Position numbers and translations under genes: made by a program. From positions 1 through 64,000 of the forward strand of contig NZ_AUKE01000001.1 in the NCBI RefSeq assembly GCF_000424585.1: a DNA stretch of 64,000 nt. Reading direction: 5' to 3'. The notes beneath the pieces were generated by a model. It saw nothing but the letters and a program-made list of their open reading frames with translations. It made no database searches and was not told the origin of the DNA. Shown here piece after piece: positions 37,044 through 45,893 of this stretch. This stretch comes from Butyrivibrio sp. MC2013. Its GTDB lineage: Bacteria > Bacillota > Clostridia > Lachnospirales > Lachnospiraceae. Numbering within the stretch: the first letter of the stretch is position 1; each line of letters begins with the position of its first letter.

Positions 37044-38156
37044 TTATTTTTTTGCCTTTTTTCTTCCACCGGTCAATAGTCCGTAAATCCCCGGAGTCCA
37101 GCGCTCCAGAGCCATGCTTAGGCCTATGCAATAGCATAAGATCATGATCGCTGTTGCGAAATAACCAAGCACCATAAATAATACAGTCTCAGGAAACAGC
37201 GTAATAAGTATCTTTTCCAATATGGTAGTGGGTATCTGATGGAATATGTATATTGGAAAACTATACCTGTAAACCAGCTCCAAGAGTTTTAATAGTCCAC
37301 CCCTGAATGAGATGACCGTAGCAGAAGCCAAAGTCCAAAATACCAATCCCACCCAGATCACCAATAGCTTGATCACTTTATGGACAAACAGTCCCTTGCT
37401 GAGAAAAAATAATGGGATCAAAGACACATATACTGCAGCTACTGCAGGTTTATTCACTTTATTTATATCCCGGAAATGTATATCATACTTTACCAGATAA
37501 TACCCTGCAGCAAAGTATACGATTGAAGTAACTGTATATGAGGAGCCTTTAATAAACCAGGAGGCCACGATCAGCACAAGTAAAGCTGCAGCAGTCAATA
37601 CAGGGGCTTTATCTATAATCTTCTTAATAACCGGAGCAAAAATATTTAATACAAAGAGATTTCTTACAAACCACAGGGGGCCATATATAAGATGGACCGC
37701 GTTGCTCGTTCCAAATCCAAGATATGCGTCCAAATATTCCAAAAGTCCCCAATCAGCTACTATCTTGTCAGGATTAGAAAAAAACACCTTTAATGACGGA
37801 CTGAGCTGAACACAAGCGTAAAATACTATCCAAAATGTGTTGATGATAAAATAAGGGACTAAAAGGCTTCTTATCTTTTTGAGGATATTATCTTTCCAAT
37901 CAATTGGCTTCTTATACAAAAGAACTCCGGATATCACGAAAAATCCCGGTACAGCACAAGTCGGAAGCACGTCAGAAAGGATTTTCTTTAGTATTTCAAA
38001 CCATTTTGGTAATTCAAATACACTGTTACCTGTAGCAAGATTTATACCATTATAGTGAGTATGGATCATCACTATCATAATGGTCAAAATAGCTTTTAAT
38101 ACACTGATAATCTTTGAATCCTGATCTGATATCAGGTAGTTTTTTTCATTGCTCAT
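37044..38156 (-). CDS. Acyltransferase-3 (AT3) membrane protein
   Basis: 370 residues from ATG 38156; this overlaps the end of the upstream GT4 gene by 11 bases. K21 and H32 in LKAILTIMIVMIHTHYN give KX10H, and AVPGFFVISGVLLYKK is the second conserved block. Ten membrane helices. It resembles wall-teichoic or capsule O-acetylases. Overlap with the GT4 gene and short gap to LicD show tight co-transcription. The acyl acceptor is unknown. Confidence 0.84.
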   Translation of the reverse strand: MSNEKNYLISDQDSKIISVLKAILTIMIVMIHTHYNGINLATGNSVFELPKWFEILKKILSDVLPTCAVPGFFVISGVLLYKKPIDWKDNILKKIRSLLVPYFIINTFWIVFYACVQLSPSLKVFFSNPDKIVADWGLLEYLDAYLGFGTSNAVHLIYGPLWFVRNLFVLNIFAPVIKKIIDKAPVLTAAALLVLIVASWFIKGSSYTVTSIVYFAAGYYLVKYDIHFRDINKVNKPAVAAVYVSLIPLFFLSKGLFVHKVIKLLVIWVGLVFWTLASATVISFRGGLLKLLELVYRYSFPIYIFHQIPTTILEKILITLFPETVLFMVLGYFATAIMILCYCIGLSMALERWTPGIYGLLTGGRKKAKK

Positions 38157-39270
38157 TTTTAATGACCTCTGCAACTGCTGCTACATTTCCTCTTTCTACC
38201 AGCCTACTCTCCTCCAGGCTTATAGTCTCTGCGCATCCCCCCACATCATATGTGATGACAGGAGTCCCGCATGCTTCTGCCTCCAGATTGACTGTAGGAA
38301 AGGTATCCTCATAGGTCATATTCACAAAATAGTCAGCGGCATTATATATCTCTACCAGTTCGCTGACATTGTTAGTTCTTGATAAGGGCAGGATATGACA
38401 ATCCTTTTGGCTAAGATTCTCTATCTGTTCTTTATCAAGGCCTACCAGCACTATCTGATAGTGCTCAGGATCCAGCATGTTATCAAGCTTTATAAAGTCA
38501 CCCAGCCCTTTTCTATCATTCCAGACATTGGCTACGCCAAGGATCATCTTCTTGTCAGCAAATCCGTTATTATCCTTGAAGCTGCTGCAAGCAGGCTTAA
38601 ACGCCTCTCTGTCTACTGTATTGCAGACCACTTCAACAGGATACTCAGCCAGAAAGCTCTCCTTCACCATATTGCTCAGCCAGACTGACGGAGTTACTAT
38701 AGTCAGATCCTCTACTCCTGTAAATGCCTTCTTTTTCCTCTGATAGTTATCATAGGAATTGTCTCTCATGGACTTTGGATACTGATCAAGCTGAGGACAA
38801 TGCTCACACTGCGTCTTCCATTTATCACATCCTATGTATATGAAGTGAGCACAATGACCTGTAAATGTCCAGCAATCATGCAGCGTCCACTTCACCTTCA
38901 TCTGCGGCCTGGACTTGATCCAGTCAAAGAGCATCTCATAGTTGATATAATAGCCATGAAGATTATGAAGCCATAGGAGGCCAGGGTTAAACTCTTCTGC
39001 CCATTTTATAAATCTCCGGGTAGCTGCCCTGGAAGCCAGACCATGCTTATCTGTCAGCCTGGTATAGATACCGTGCAGATATACATTTATCTTGCCGCTG
39101 ATCAGATATGCGTATTTCTCAGCTTCCGGCGGGATCTCAGGCTTTCTGCCATAGGCCACCCTGACTTCATAGCCATCCTCATCATATTCCCTGGCTATGT
39201 CCAGAGCTATCCTTCCTGTAGAAGTATAGCCAAAATATTCATTTATTATCAGGAGTCTCCTCTTATCCAT
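38146..39270 (-). CDS. GT4 glycosyltransferase with Cys-rich acceptor domain
   Basis: 374 residues. After LLIINEYFGYTSTGRIALD comes LHDCWTFTGHCAHF and, about 20 residues on, CDKWKTQCEHCPQL, a cysteine set seen in the WcaC-like subgroup of GT4 capsule enzymes. The C-terminal half has ILGVANVWNDRKGLGDFIKL and YEDTFPTVNLEAEACGTP, with acidic residues in the EX7E region. Specificity unknown. It overlaps the GT-C-like gene upstream by 8 bases. The gene at 48.2 kb has a similar cysteine cluster. Confidence 0.85.
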   Translation of the reverse strand: MDKRRLLIINEYFGYTSTGRIALDIAREYDEDGYEVRVAYGRKPEIPPEAEKYAYLISGKINVYLHGIYTRLTDKHGLASRAATRRFIKWAEEFNPGLLWLHNLHGYYINYEMLFDWIKSRPQMKVKWTLHDCWTFTGHCAHFIYIGCDKWKTQCEHCPQLDQYPKSMRDNSYDNYQRKKKAFTGVEDLTIVTPSVWLSNMVKESFLAEYPVEVVCNTVDREAFKPACSSFKDNNGFADKKMILGVANVWNDRKGLGDFIKLDNMLDPEHYQIVLVGLDKEQIENLSQKDCHILPLSRTNNVSELVEIYNAADYFVNMTYEDTFPTVNLEAEACGTPVITYDVGGCAETISLEESRLVERGNVAAVAEVIKNEQ

Positions 39271-41170
39271 CTATGAAACTCCCATCTAGCAGCACGCATT
39301 CTATTCCGCCGCCTGCCGCCTTCCTGATCTCATACACATCCCCGCTCTGAGCATTATCTATACCGGGGAACAAGCTATCATAAGCAGAGATGAAATCATC
39401 TGACAATGTTTGTATGTAAACATAGGTATAATTCTTGCTATCAAGTATATCCTGCAGCTGCTGTGCCGTAATATAGCCGTTTTCAGCTACCGGGCTATCG
39501 CTATAGTAACGCAAGCGAATATAATCTATATCACGAGCAAGCGACGGGGCTATATAGTACTGGAAGCAATCATTCCAGGGTATTCCGTTTACATCATCTT
39601 CTTCATTTACAAACAGGACCTTATCATCTGTATCAAGCACTATTCCTGCATGTTCAAAGCCGTGGAATTCCTGAGCCACCGGCCTGGTATATACATACTC
39701 GAACATTCTCCCGCCAAAAAGGCATGCAACAAATGCCAGAACAAATATTGACCAGTCATACTTATCGGCATATTTTTCAAGGATAAGATATATCCCATAT
39801 AAAAACAATACATAGTAGCAAGGAGCCATATATCTGTCAAAAGACGGTAGATATGGCCCTGCTTCACCGTTTGAAGGAGCTATCTCTGAAATATACAGAT
39901 AGAGATAGCCGGCGATATATACAAGTATAGAGATCACCGCTCCCGATGCCACCAGTATTTTATCCAGATCAGCATCTGACTCAGCCCTCTTGAAATAATA
40001 GAATACCAGACCGGAAGCAAATATAAGTAGAGCAGGCAATACCCCTAGCCCCAGTAAATACTTCTTTTCAAATAGAAAGCGGAAATAATTAAGAGTCGTA
40101 AGTCTATTGTAATCAGTTGTCGTCAGATATATCCGCGATACAAACCACAGGCCTATCATTCCTGCTATCAGAACTGCTATGACGAGCCCCTCTTTATGCC
40201 TTATCTTACTGCTGTTATGAAGGATATAGCCAAGCAGTAATCCTGCCACGCTCCCGCCTATGATCATCGCTATATTCTTGGCATCTATTCCTGTCCATAG
40301 TATGCTGCTCGCCATGCAGCCTGCCGAGATCAGCAATACTGTGCGGATCTTGACAGTATTATGATAGATAGCCATTCCTGCTGTGATCATAAAGCAGGCA
40401 GCCATAAATATTCCTGCTCTCTTGGAGGATATAATGATATACAGCGCGCTCATAATCTGCAGTATACTTATAAGATCCCTGTTTCTCATATAATCTGCCA
40501 GGGAAATATATGACATAGCCAGGCAAAGAGCCATGATAACATCTGCATAAAGACTGCCATAATTAGCTGTGACCGCCAGAGGAGTCAGAATAATGAACAC
40601 GCTAAGGCTCAGGCTTTTGACAATTTTAAGTCTTCCATTTGCATATCTGAGAAGGGGTAACAAAGCGATCAGATTGACCATGGCATGAAATGCAAGAGGA
40701 AAGCTCTCGGTATATCCCATCCATGTCTTTAATAGATAATAATCCCATACAAGCAGTCCCTGAGGGTGCATTACATGGATATTACTGGATTTGCCCATCA
40801 GCGTACCTGTATAATACAGATCCTTAAGATAGCTTCCCCAATGAGCAAAATCATCAGAATATTCAAATGCTCTGCCCATAGAATTGAACACAAAAAATAC
40901 GAGCGCAAAGGCTATGATAAGGCTCCCTGCAGAAAAAACGATCTCAAAAGTTTCGGAAGCACGTCGGACAAATGAAAAGATAATATATATGGCGCAGCCC
41001 AGTGAAATAGCTATAGTGCAATACACTCCAAGCTGAAGCTGACCTATAAGTCCAAATAACAGCAGTAGTACACTCACCCCGGCCACTCCTGCAAGAGCCA
41101 GATCTTCTACTTTTCTATGAAATATAAGAGCCAGGCCTACAGCCAGCAGCCACACTGATACTATTCCCAT
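39263..41170 (-). CDS. Large GT-C-like membrane protein
   Basis: 635 residues; about fourteen membrane segments in the first 490, then a soluble C-terminal tail of about 120 residues. EYSDDFAHWG (about 103-112) in the first big loop is the acidic site expected of GT-C enzymes, and HVMHPQGLLVWDY follows. It could use a polyprenyl-linked sugar outside, or be a polymer-export helper. I do not recognise a named family. It overlaps the GT4 gene downstream by 8 bases and follows the Wzy-like gene by 16 bases. Confidence 0.6.
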   Translation of the reverse strand: MGIVSVWLLAVGLALIFHRKVEDLALAGVAGVSVLLLLFGLIGQLQLGVYCTIAISLGCAIYIIFSFVRRASETFEIVFSAGSLIIAFALVFFVFNSMGRAFEYSDDFAHWGSYLKDLYYTGTLMGKSSNIHVMHPQGLLVWDYYLLKTWMGYTESFPLAFHAMVNLIALLPLLRYANGRLKIVKSLSLSVFIILTPLAVTANYGSLYADVIMALCLAMSYISLADYMRNRDLISILQIMSALYIIISSKRAGIFMAACFMITAGMAIYHNTVKIRTVLLISAGCMASSILWTGIDAKNIAMIIGGSVAGLLLGYILHNSSKIRHKEGLVIAVLIAGMIGLWFVSRIYLTTTDYNRLTTLNYFRFLFEKKYLLGLGVLPALLIFASGLVFYYFKRAESDADLDKILVASGAVISILVYIAGYLYLYISEIAPSNGEAGPYLPSFDRYMAPCYYVLFLYGIYLILEKYADKYDWSIFVLAFVACLFGGRMFEYVYTRPVAQEFHGFEHAGIVLDTDDKVLFVNEEDDVNGIPWNDCFQYYIAPSLARDIDYIRLRYYSDSPVAENGYITAQQLQDILDSKNYTYVYIQTLSDDFISAYDSLFPGIDNAQSGDVYEIRKAAGGGIECVLLDGSFIDG

Positions 41171-41186
41171 TTGTTTTCCTCTCCCA

Positions 41187-42311
41187 CTAATCAGATTCCT
41201 GCATCATAGCATTCTCTGCAGAGATGACCATTCCGGTAAAGAGCATCATAAACCAGCTCATCTGCAGTATCTCCATTGAATTCACCGTTACGCCGCTTCC
41301 CAGCATGAGAATAGCAGTCATTACTGTGACATAGAAGCTCTTCCTGTCCTCTCCTCGATAGGCTGCAATAAAGGTTCTCACTATCAAAAGGACTATAAGT
41401 ACAAATCCCACTATACCAATTGAATAATATATCTTTAGATACAAGCTTTGAAGCGCCGGCCTGGTATGAAGATCCAGGCCTAACAGCTTCTCAAATATGC
41501 CTGTAGGGCGCCTTTTGGCAAATACCTCCTGCCAGTCTGCGTATCTGTAATCCATCTGCGCAGAAGACAGTATACGATTATCAAAGAGCTTCCATACACC
41601 ATGAGTCTCAGGTATTACAACAGGCAGGTATATCACCGCTACGACTATGATCAGGATTGCAAATATTGCTGCCAGTCCCAGCATAGCAGTCTTTTTCTTG
41701 TACAGAGCCACTTCCAGGATATACATCAGCATCACTCCTGCCAGAGCAGCCAGCAGTATCATCTGTATACCTGCATCTGAGAAGAATACCATATAAGGTA
41801 TTGCAAGAGCCATGGTTATGAGCTTTATCACTGACCTTCTGGCAAACATCCCTATAAATATAAATGCCAGGACCATAGCATATGCCATCTCGGTATCATT
41901 GGAGTAAAGGTCCCCATCTGCATATGTTACAGTAAGGAGTCTGCCTCCAAAGGCAAATATCCTGTGGATAAGATTAACATATACAATGATATATGCTGCC
42001 GAAGCCAGGACTCCCCAAGACTCCTGTATCCTCTCATAATAGAGCCTGCCCATGAAATACATGAGGATACCTGACATGACCTTGATATATATCAGCCACT
42101 CGCTTACATCCTTGATAAATGCAAAGGATAGGAGTGCTATAAGTGCTATGACCACGTAATCAGCTGTGGTGATCATGTTCCTGATATCAGGTCTTGTGAG
42201 TCTGTACTGGTACAGTAGCATTACCAGCACCATGAGGACCATGACAATATCAAGCCATTTCTGCATATACAGCAGATCCACTATTTGTTTGGCAAAAAGA
42301 AATAATGACAT
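41187..42311 (-). CDS. Wzy-like polysaccharide polymerase
   Basis: 374 residues with about ten membrane segments and one long outside loop near residues 245-300 (FDNRILSSAQMDYRYADWQE...). Such a large loop between helices, containing arginines, is the feature shared by Wzy polymerases and O-antigen ligases, whose sequences differ widely. It would join repeat units on the outer face. The order Wzy-like gene then GT-C then GT4 suggests one operon with the chimera at 42.4 kb. The class is by topology rather than motif. Confidence 0.65.
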   Translation of the reverse strand: MSLFLFAKQIVDLLYMQKWLDIVMVLMVLVMLLYQYRLTRPDIRNMITTADYVVIALIALLSFAFIKDVSEWLIYIKVMSGILMYFMGRLYYERIQESWGVLASAAYIIVYVNLIHRIFAFGGRLLTVTYADGDLYSNDTEMAYAMVLAFIFIGMFARRSVIKLITMALAIPYMVFFSDAGIQMILLAALAGVMLMYILEVALYKKKTAMLGLAAIFAILIIVVAVIYLPVVIPETHGVWKLFDNRILSSAQMDYRYADWQEVFAKRRPTGIFEKLLGLDLHTRPALQSLYLKIYYSIGIVGFVLIVLLIVRTFIAAYRGEDRKSFYVTVMTAILMLGSGVTVNSMEILQMSWFMMLFTGMVISAENAMMQESD

Positions 42312-42364
42312 ATTGTTATTATCTTTCTTATTATTAGTAAAGTCTGAGTAAATGTCGTTAATGC

Positions 42365-44086
42365 TTAGAGTGACAGGATCTCACTTGCATATTTGCCTAT
42401 AGAAATATTCCTGGTCAGGTTCTTATCAAGGTATTGTCTGCCCCTCTCTCCCATAGCGGCAACTTTGGGATCTGACCTATGCTCTGTATAATATCCTATG
42501 AGCTGCCTGATAGCCTGATAATCTCCCGGCTCTACTACCTTGCCGCAGCCTGACTCTTCCACGATCAGCCTGGCTTCAGAGCCCTCTTCCAAAATACCCA
42601 GGACCGGCTTGCCTGCTGCCATGACGCCATATAGCTTACTGGGTACAGACACACCCTTGATGCCCTTGGCATTTACTACGAAATGTACATCTCCGGCATT
42701 GAGGCTGTATACCAGGTCTTCCTTATTCTGATAAGGGATATATACTATATTATGCTGATCCTCTTTCTTTGAATATGCCTGCATCTGTTCCAGGACGCTT
42801 CCCTGCCCCACAAAAGCAAAGACTACGTCATGAACATTGTCATACTCTCTGATGATCTTTTGTATCTCCAGCAGGTCATAGTATAGTCCTATATTGCCGG
42901 AATACATGATCACATACTTGCCATCAATCCCATACTTCTTCTTAAAGGCCATCACCTTCTCATGATCAGGCGCAAGAGGTACGATCTCGTTTTCATTTAT
43001 CCAGTTGTTGATATGGACATAGGGCGGCGTATTTACAGGGAATCTCTTCTTAAGAGTATCTATCATATCCCTTCCCACTACTATGATCTTATCAGCCCTT
43101 TTGCAGCTGAATTTATCCATAGCCATCATTAGCTTAAGGACAGCAGGATTTTTGGAAAAGGATACTGCCATCACCTGCTCGGGATTAAAGTCCTGGATGT
43201 TATATATGAGCCTGGCCTTCTTCAGGTACTTGCCTATTACTCCCAGGAGTCCTCCAAGTATAGGAGGCTGCGATATGGTATAGATATAGTCCTGATGTCC
43301 TGTTCTCGTAGTAGCAGCAACAGCATATATAAAGTATGCCATGATATTGACCAGCCTGCTGGCTGAGTAGTTCTTTCTGAATTCAGGTACCCTTATCCTG
43401 AGTACATCGACGCCGTTTATATTCTCATAATAATACAGATGCTTCTTGTAGCGCTTGTCTATCTTGCCTGTATAGCTGGGCACGGTGCATATCACTGTGA
43501 TATGCAGGGATTCATTAAGTCCTTCTGCCAGCTCAGTGAGGATCTGACCGGTGGATGCCACATCAGGATAATAATAGTGGGCATAGATCAGCATGTCCTT
43601 TTTATCCCCTGCTGCCCTATCGCGTCCCTTGGCAGAATCCTTAAGGCACGCAGCCAAAAAGCTCACCTTGCCCGATATGCTGCGGGGAGGACCTGTCACT
43701 ATCCTCACCTTATCAGAGGCGCCTTTTATAGCATCCGCCTTCGCATATTCCACAAATTCTACTGTGCCTTCAAGGCCCTGTTCCTGAAGGTCGTGTGTAA
43801 CCCTGCGTATCAATGTCTTCTCTCTTACAGATTCTGATATGGTAAATCCTCTCAGTCTCTGTATCCAGGCAATGGGTTCATCCACGGGCAAAAGCAGCGC
43901 AGCATCATTTAGAAAAGCTGCCACTTTGCTATCATGTAATGCAGACATCACAAGATCAGCCGTGATCAGTACCACAGTCTGTCCTTTTAGTTCCCGGACC
44001 TTATCTGTGATAAGGGTAACCGCTTCATCTATATTGGAAACTGATATATTTAGGCCTAATATTCTGCTGGTAAATGTATTTATCAA
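42365..44086 (-). CDS. TagA/WecG remnant fused to a GT4 glycosyltransferase
   Basis: 573 residues, one uninterrupted frame from a TTG at 44086 (GGAG eight bases upstream). Residues 5-110 resemble the N-terminal part of WecG/TagA/CpsF enzymes: ILGLNISVSNIDEAVTLI, VVLITADLVMSAL, LLLPVDEPIAW. The key TxN is T42-A-D44 here, and the LPDG aspartate-glycine is V68-D69, so its active site looks altered. From about 165 a full GT4 (WcaI-like) follows: IYAHYYYPDVASTGQILTEL, IMYSGNIGLYYDLLEI, VPSKLYGVMAAGKPV. The GT4 part is probably active. The join may be regulatory or a relic. Confidence 0.75.
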   Translation of the reverse strand: MINTFTSRILGLNISVSNIDEAVTLITDKVRELKGQTVVLITADLVMSALHDSKVAAFLNDAALLLPVDEPIAWIQRLRGFTISESVREKTLIRRVTHDLQEQGLEGTVEFVEYAKADAIKGASDKVRIVTGPPRSISGKVSFLAACLKDSAKGRDRAAGDKKDMLIYAHYYYPDVASTGQILTELAEGLNESLHITVICTVPSYTGKIDKRYKKHLYYYENINGVDVLRIRVPEFRKNYSASRLVNIMAYFIYAVAATTRTGHQDYIYTISQPPILGGLLGVIGKYLKKARLIYNIQDFNPEQVMAVSFSKNPAVLKLMMAMDKFSCKRADKIIVVGRDMIDTLKKRFPVNTPPYVHINNWINENEIVPLAPDHEKVMAFKKKYGIDGKYVIMYSGNIGLYYDLLEIQKIIREYDNVHDVVFAFVGQGSVLEQMQAYSKKEDQHNIVYIPYQNKEDLVYSLNAGDVHFVVNAKGIKGVSVPSKLYGVMAAGKPVLGILEEGSEARLIVEESGCGKVVEPGDYQAIRQLIGYYTEHRSDPKVAAMGERGRQYLDKNLTRNISIGKYASEILSL

Positions 44087-44163
44087 TGCGTAATCTCCGC
44101 TTCAGTTAATCTCGCAAACGCTTCGCTTTTTGCTCGTTATAAAATCACTGCTGACGCAGTTCT

Positions 44164-44238
44164 ACGGGTACGGGCTTATAACCCCGCACCCGTAATCAAG
44201 ATATTCCCACCACCTAAAGGTGGTGGGTTATCTTGATT
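44164..44238. repeat. Two adjacent hairpins, possible IS200/IS605-type end
   Basis: Hairpin A at 44164-44193: ACGGGTACGGG against CCCCGCACCCGT with one mismatch. Hairpin B at 44194-44238: ten plus nine base pairs around a TAAA loop, with CCCACCACC facing GGTGGTGGG and a 1-2 base bulge. T-rich DNA follows. Hairpin B can serve as an intrinsic terminator. The GGTGGTGGG-type palindrome is also the kind found at IS200/IS605 ends, and the 174-base gap holds no gene, so a solo element end is possible. Confidence 0.55.
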
Positions 44239-44260
44239 ATTTTATATATTCCTATATCCG

Positions 44261-45874
44261 TCATCTTCCTCTTGGCTTTGATATGCACAGAGAACAGACC
44301 ATAGTGATCACTATAGCGGCAGCCATGGATATCAGCACCATGGATGCAAGGATCCCTCTATAATACTCTATCCTTATTATCTGACCGTCAAACTCCTGCA
44401 TGGGATCCTCTTCGTCCATATAATTAAGGACCCATACCTTATCATCCAGCCTCAGCTGTTCTATCTCTTCCTCATCAAAGAAGAGACTCTCGTGGTCTTC
44501 AGCACTGCACATCCACTGCCTTGCATATATCTTGTCAGGCATATTCGCAGTCCCGGCATATATTGCCCCGCCACATATCCCTGCGCATACAGCTGCTATC
44601 ATCACAGCTTTGCCATAACTTATCAGGAAATTGCGACAACTGCCAAGATATCCACAGGGAGATATGTATGGCAGTCTGACTTCTATCTTCCTGCCCTTCC
44701 ATAAGATATCAGAACTTCTCTCTCCCATCATCTGATACATAGCTTCTCCCACTAATAGGAGGGACATATTCTTAAATGAATTATTAAATAGAAAGGGTTC
44801 AGCCATGCCTGCAAATACAATGGCCAGAAAAGCTGCCAGCTTGACCCAGGCCCTCTCATCATCCCCTGACTGATACGCTTTCATCATATGATCAAAGGCC
44901 AGTAAATATATGATCACTACAATGGCAAAGGGGATGATCCCGCCTTTCATAAGGAGATTAACATACGAGCAGTCCAGGTTCAGACTGTGATACAAATATG
45001 AAAAATCCTGACCAAAGGGAGTCTGTCTGTAACCAGTAAGGAAATATCTGGAGAGAGTCATCCTGGTGGTAAGGAGTTTATCAAATAGCTCAAAAGCTCT
45101 TCCCTTTAACAGAAGGGGACCGGCCACGCTGACCACAACAGCTGAAGGAGTAAGGAGATACAAGATGATCTTTTCTACGAGTAAGAGCTCCCGCTCACCC
45201 CCGGATCTGTATCTAAAATAAAGGGCCAGTATCACAAATGCTATATGAAAAAGTATGCCGGTGATACTGACAGAATAGATAAATACAAAAAGTGCGCCAA
45301 AGCTGGCGATTAACAGATACTTTGGCAGAGCCTTGCGAGTGGGATTTACAGCCATGATGATACATATCACTATTATCATATACATGATCTGCAATACATT
45401 GGGGTGTGCATAGCCCAGTCCCCATCTGATAACATACCCAAGGCCCAGTTTGGCATGGATAACAAAGTCCCTGGGACGCAGCCAGAGTAGCTGCGTGACT
45501 ATCTGGATGGCAAAGGTCAATGACCATGTTACTGCAGCTGCCCTAAAGACCTTCTTCATATCCATATTTTTCACAGCTACTATCATCATCATAGTCATGA
45601 TAGTACCCTGATTGCCCGCCACTCTCCAACTGATAAGTCCTGCTATGAGGAGCACAGCTATGTATATCATCTCCATCAGGGAATGCTCTTCCAAAAGGAG
45701 CTTTGCTGCAATGAGGAGCCATCCGCCAAAGAATGCCAGCCTGTATATATTGCTGTTATCCAAAACGCCCAGTCCTTTTACTGCCATCAATGAACAGAAA
45801 TAAAGATAAAAGAGCAGGCTGGTCAATGGTATGCTCACATTATGCAATTTGTCTTTCAGCCTGTTTTCCTTCAC
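44261..45874 (-). CDS. Wzy-like polymerase with extra C-terminal two-helix domain
   Basis: 537 residues. Residues 1-390 have about ten helices and a long loop (about 265-300, RMTLSRYFLTGYRQTPFGQD), as in O-antigen polymerases. After a cytosolic stretch (about 390-420), a further helix AVMIAAVCAGICGGAIYAG, an outside segment of about 70 residues rich in acidic side chains, and a last helix form a helix-loop-helix domain with the topology, but not the size, of a Wzz chain-length regulator. So polymerase and length control may be joined. Reads in the same direction as the GT4 run upstream. Confidence 0.65.
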   Translation of the reverse strand: MKENRLKDKLHNVSIPLTSLLFYLYFCSLMAVKGLGVLDNSNIYRLAFFGGWLLIAAKLLLEEHSLMEMIYIAVLLIAGLISWRVAGNQGTIMTMMMIVAVKNMDMKKVFRAAAVTWSLTFAIQIVTQLLWLRPRDFVIHAKLGLGYVIRWGLGYAHPNVLQIMYMIIVICIIMAVNPTRKALPKYLLIASFGALFVFIYSVSITGILFHIAFVILALYFRYRSGGERELLLVEKIILYLLTPSAVVVSVAGPLLLKGRAFELFDKLLTTRMTLSRYFLTGYRQTPFGQDFSYLYHSLNLDCSYVNLLMKGGIIPFAIVVIIYLLAFDHMMKAYQSGDDERAWVKLAAFLAIVFAGMAEPFLFNNSFKNMSLLLVGEAMYQMMGERSSDILWKGRKIEVRLPYISPCGYLGSCRNFLISYGKAVMIAAVCAGICGGAIYAGTANMPDKIYARQWMCSAEDHESLFFDEEEIEQLRLDDKVWVLNYMDEEDPMQEFDGQIIRIEYYRGILASMVLISMAAAIVITMVCSLCISKPRGR

Positions 45875-45893
45875 TATTAGCTGCTCCTTTTAT

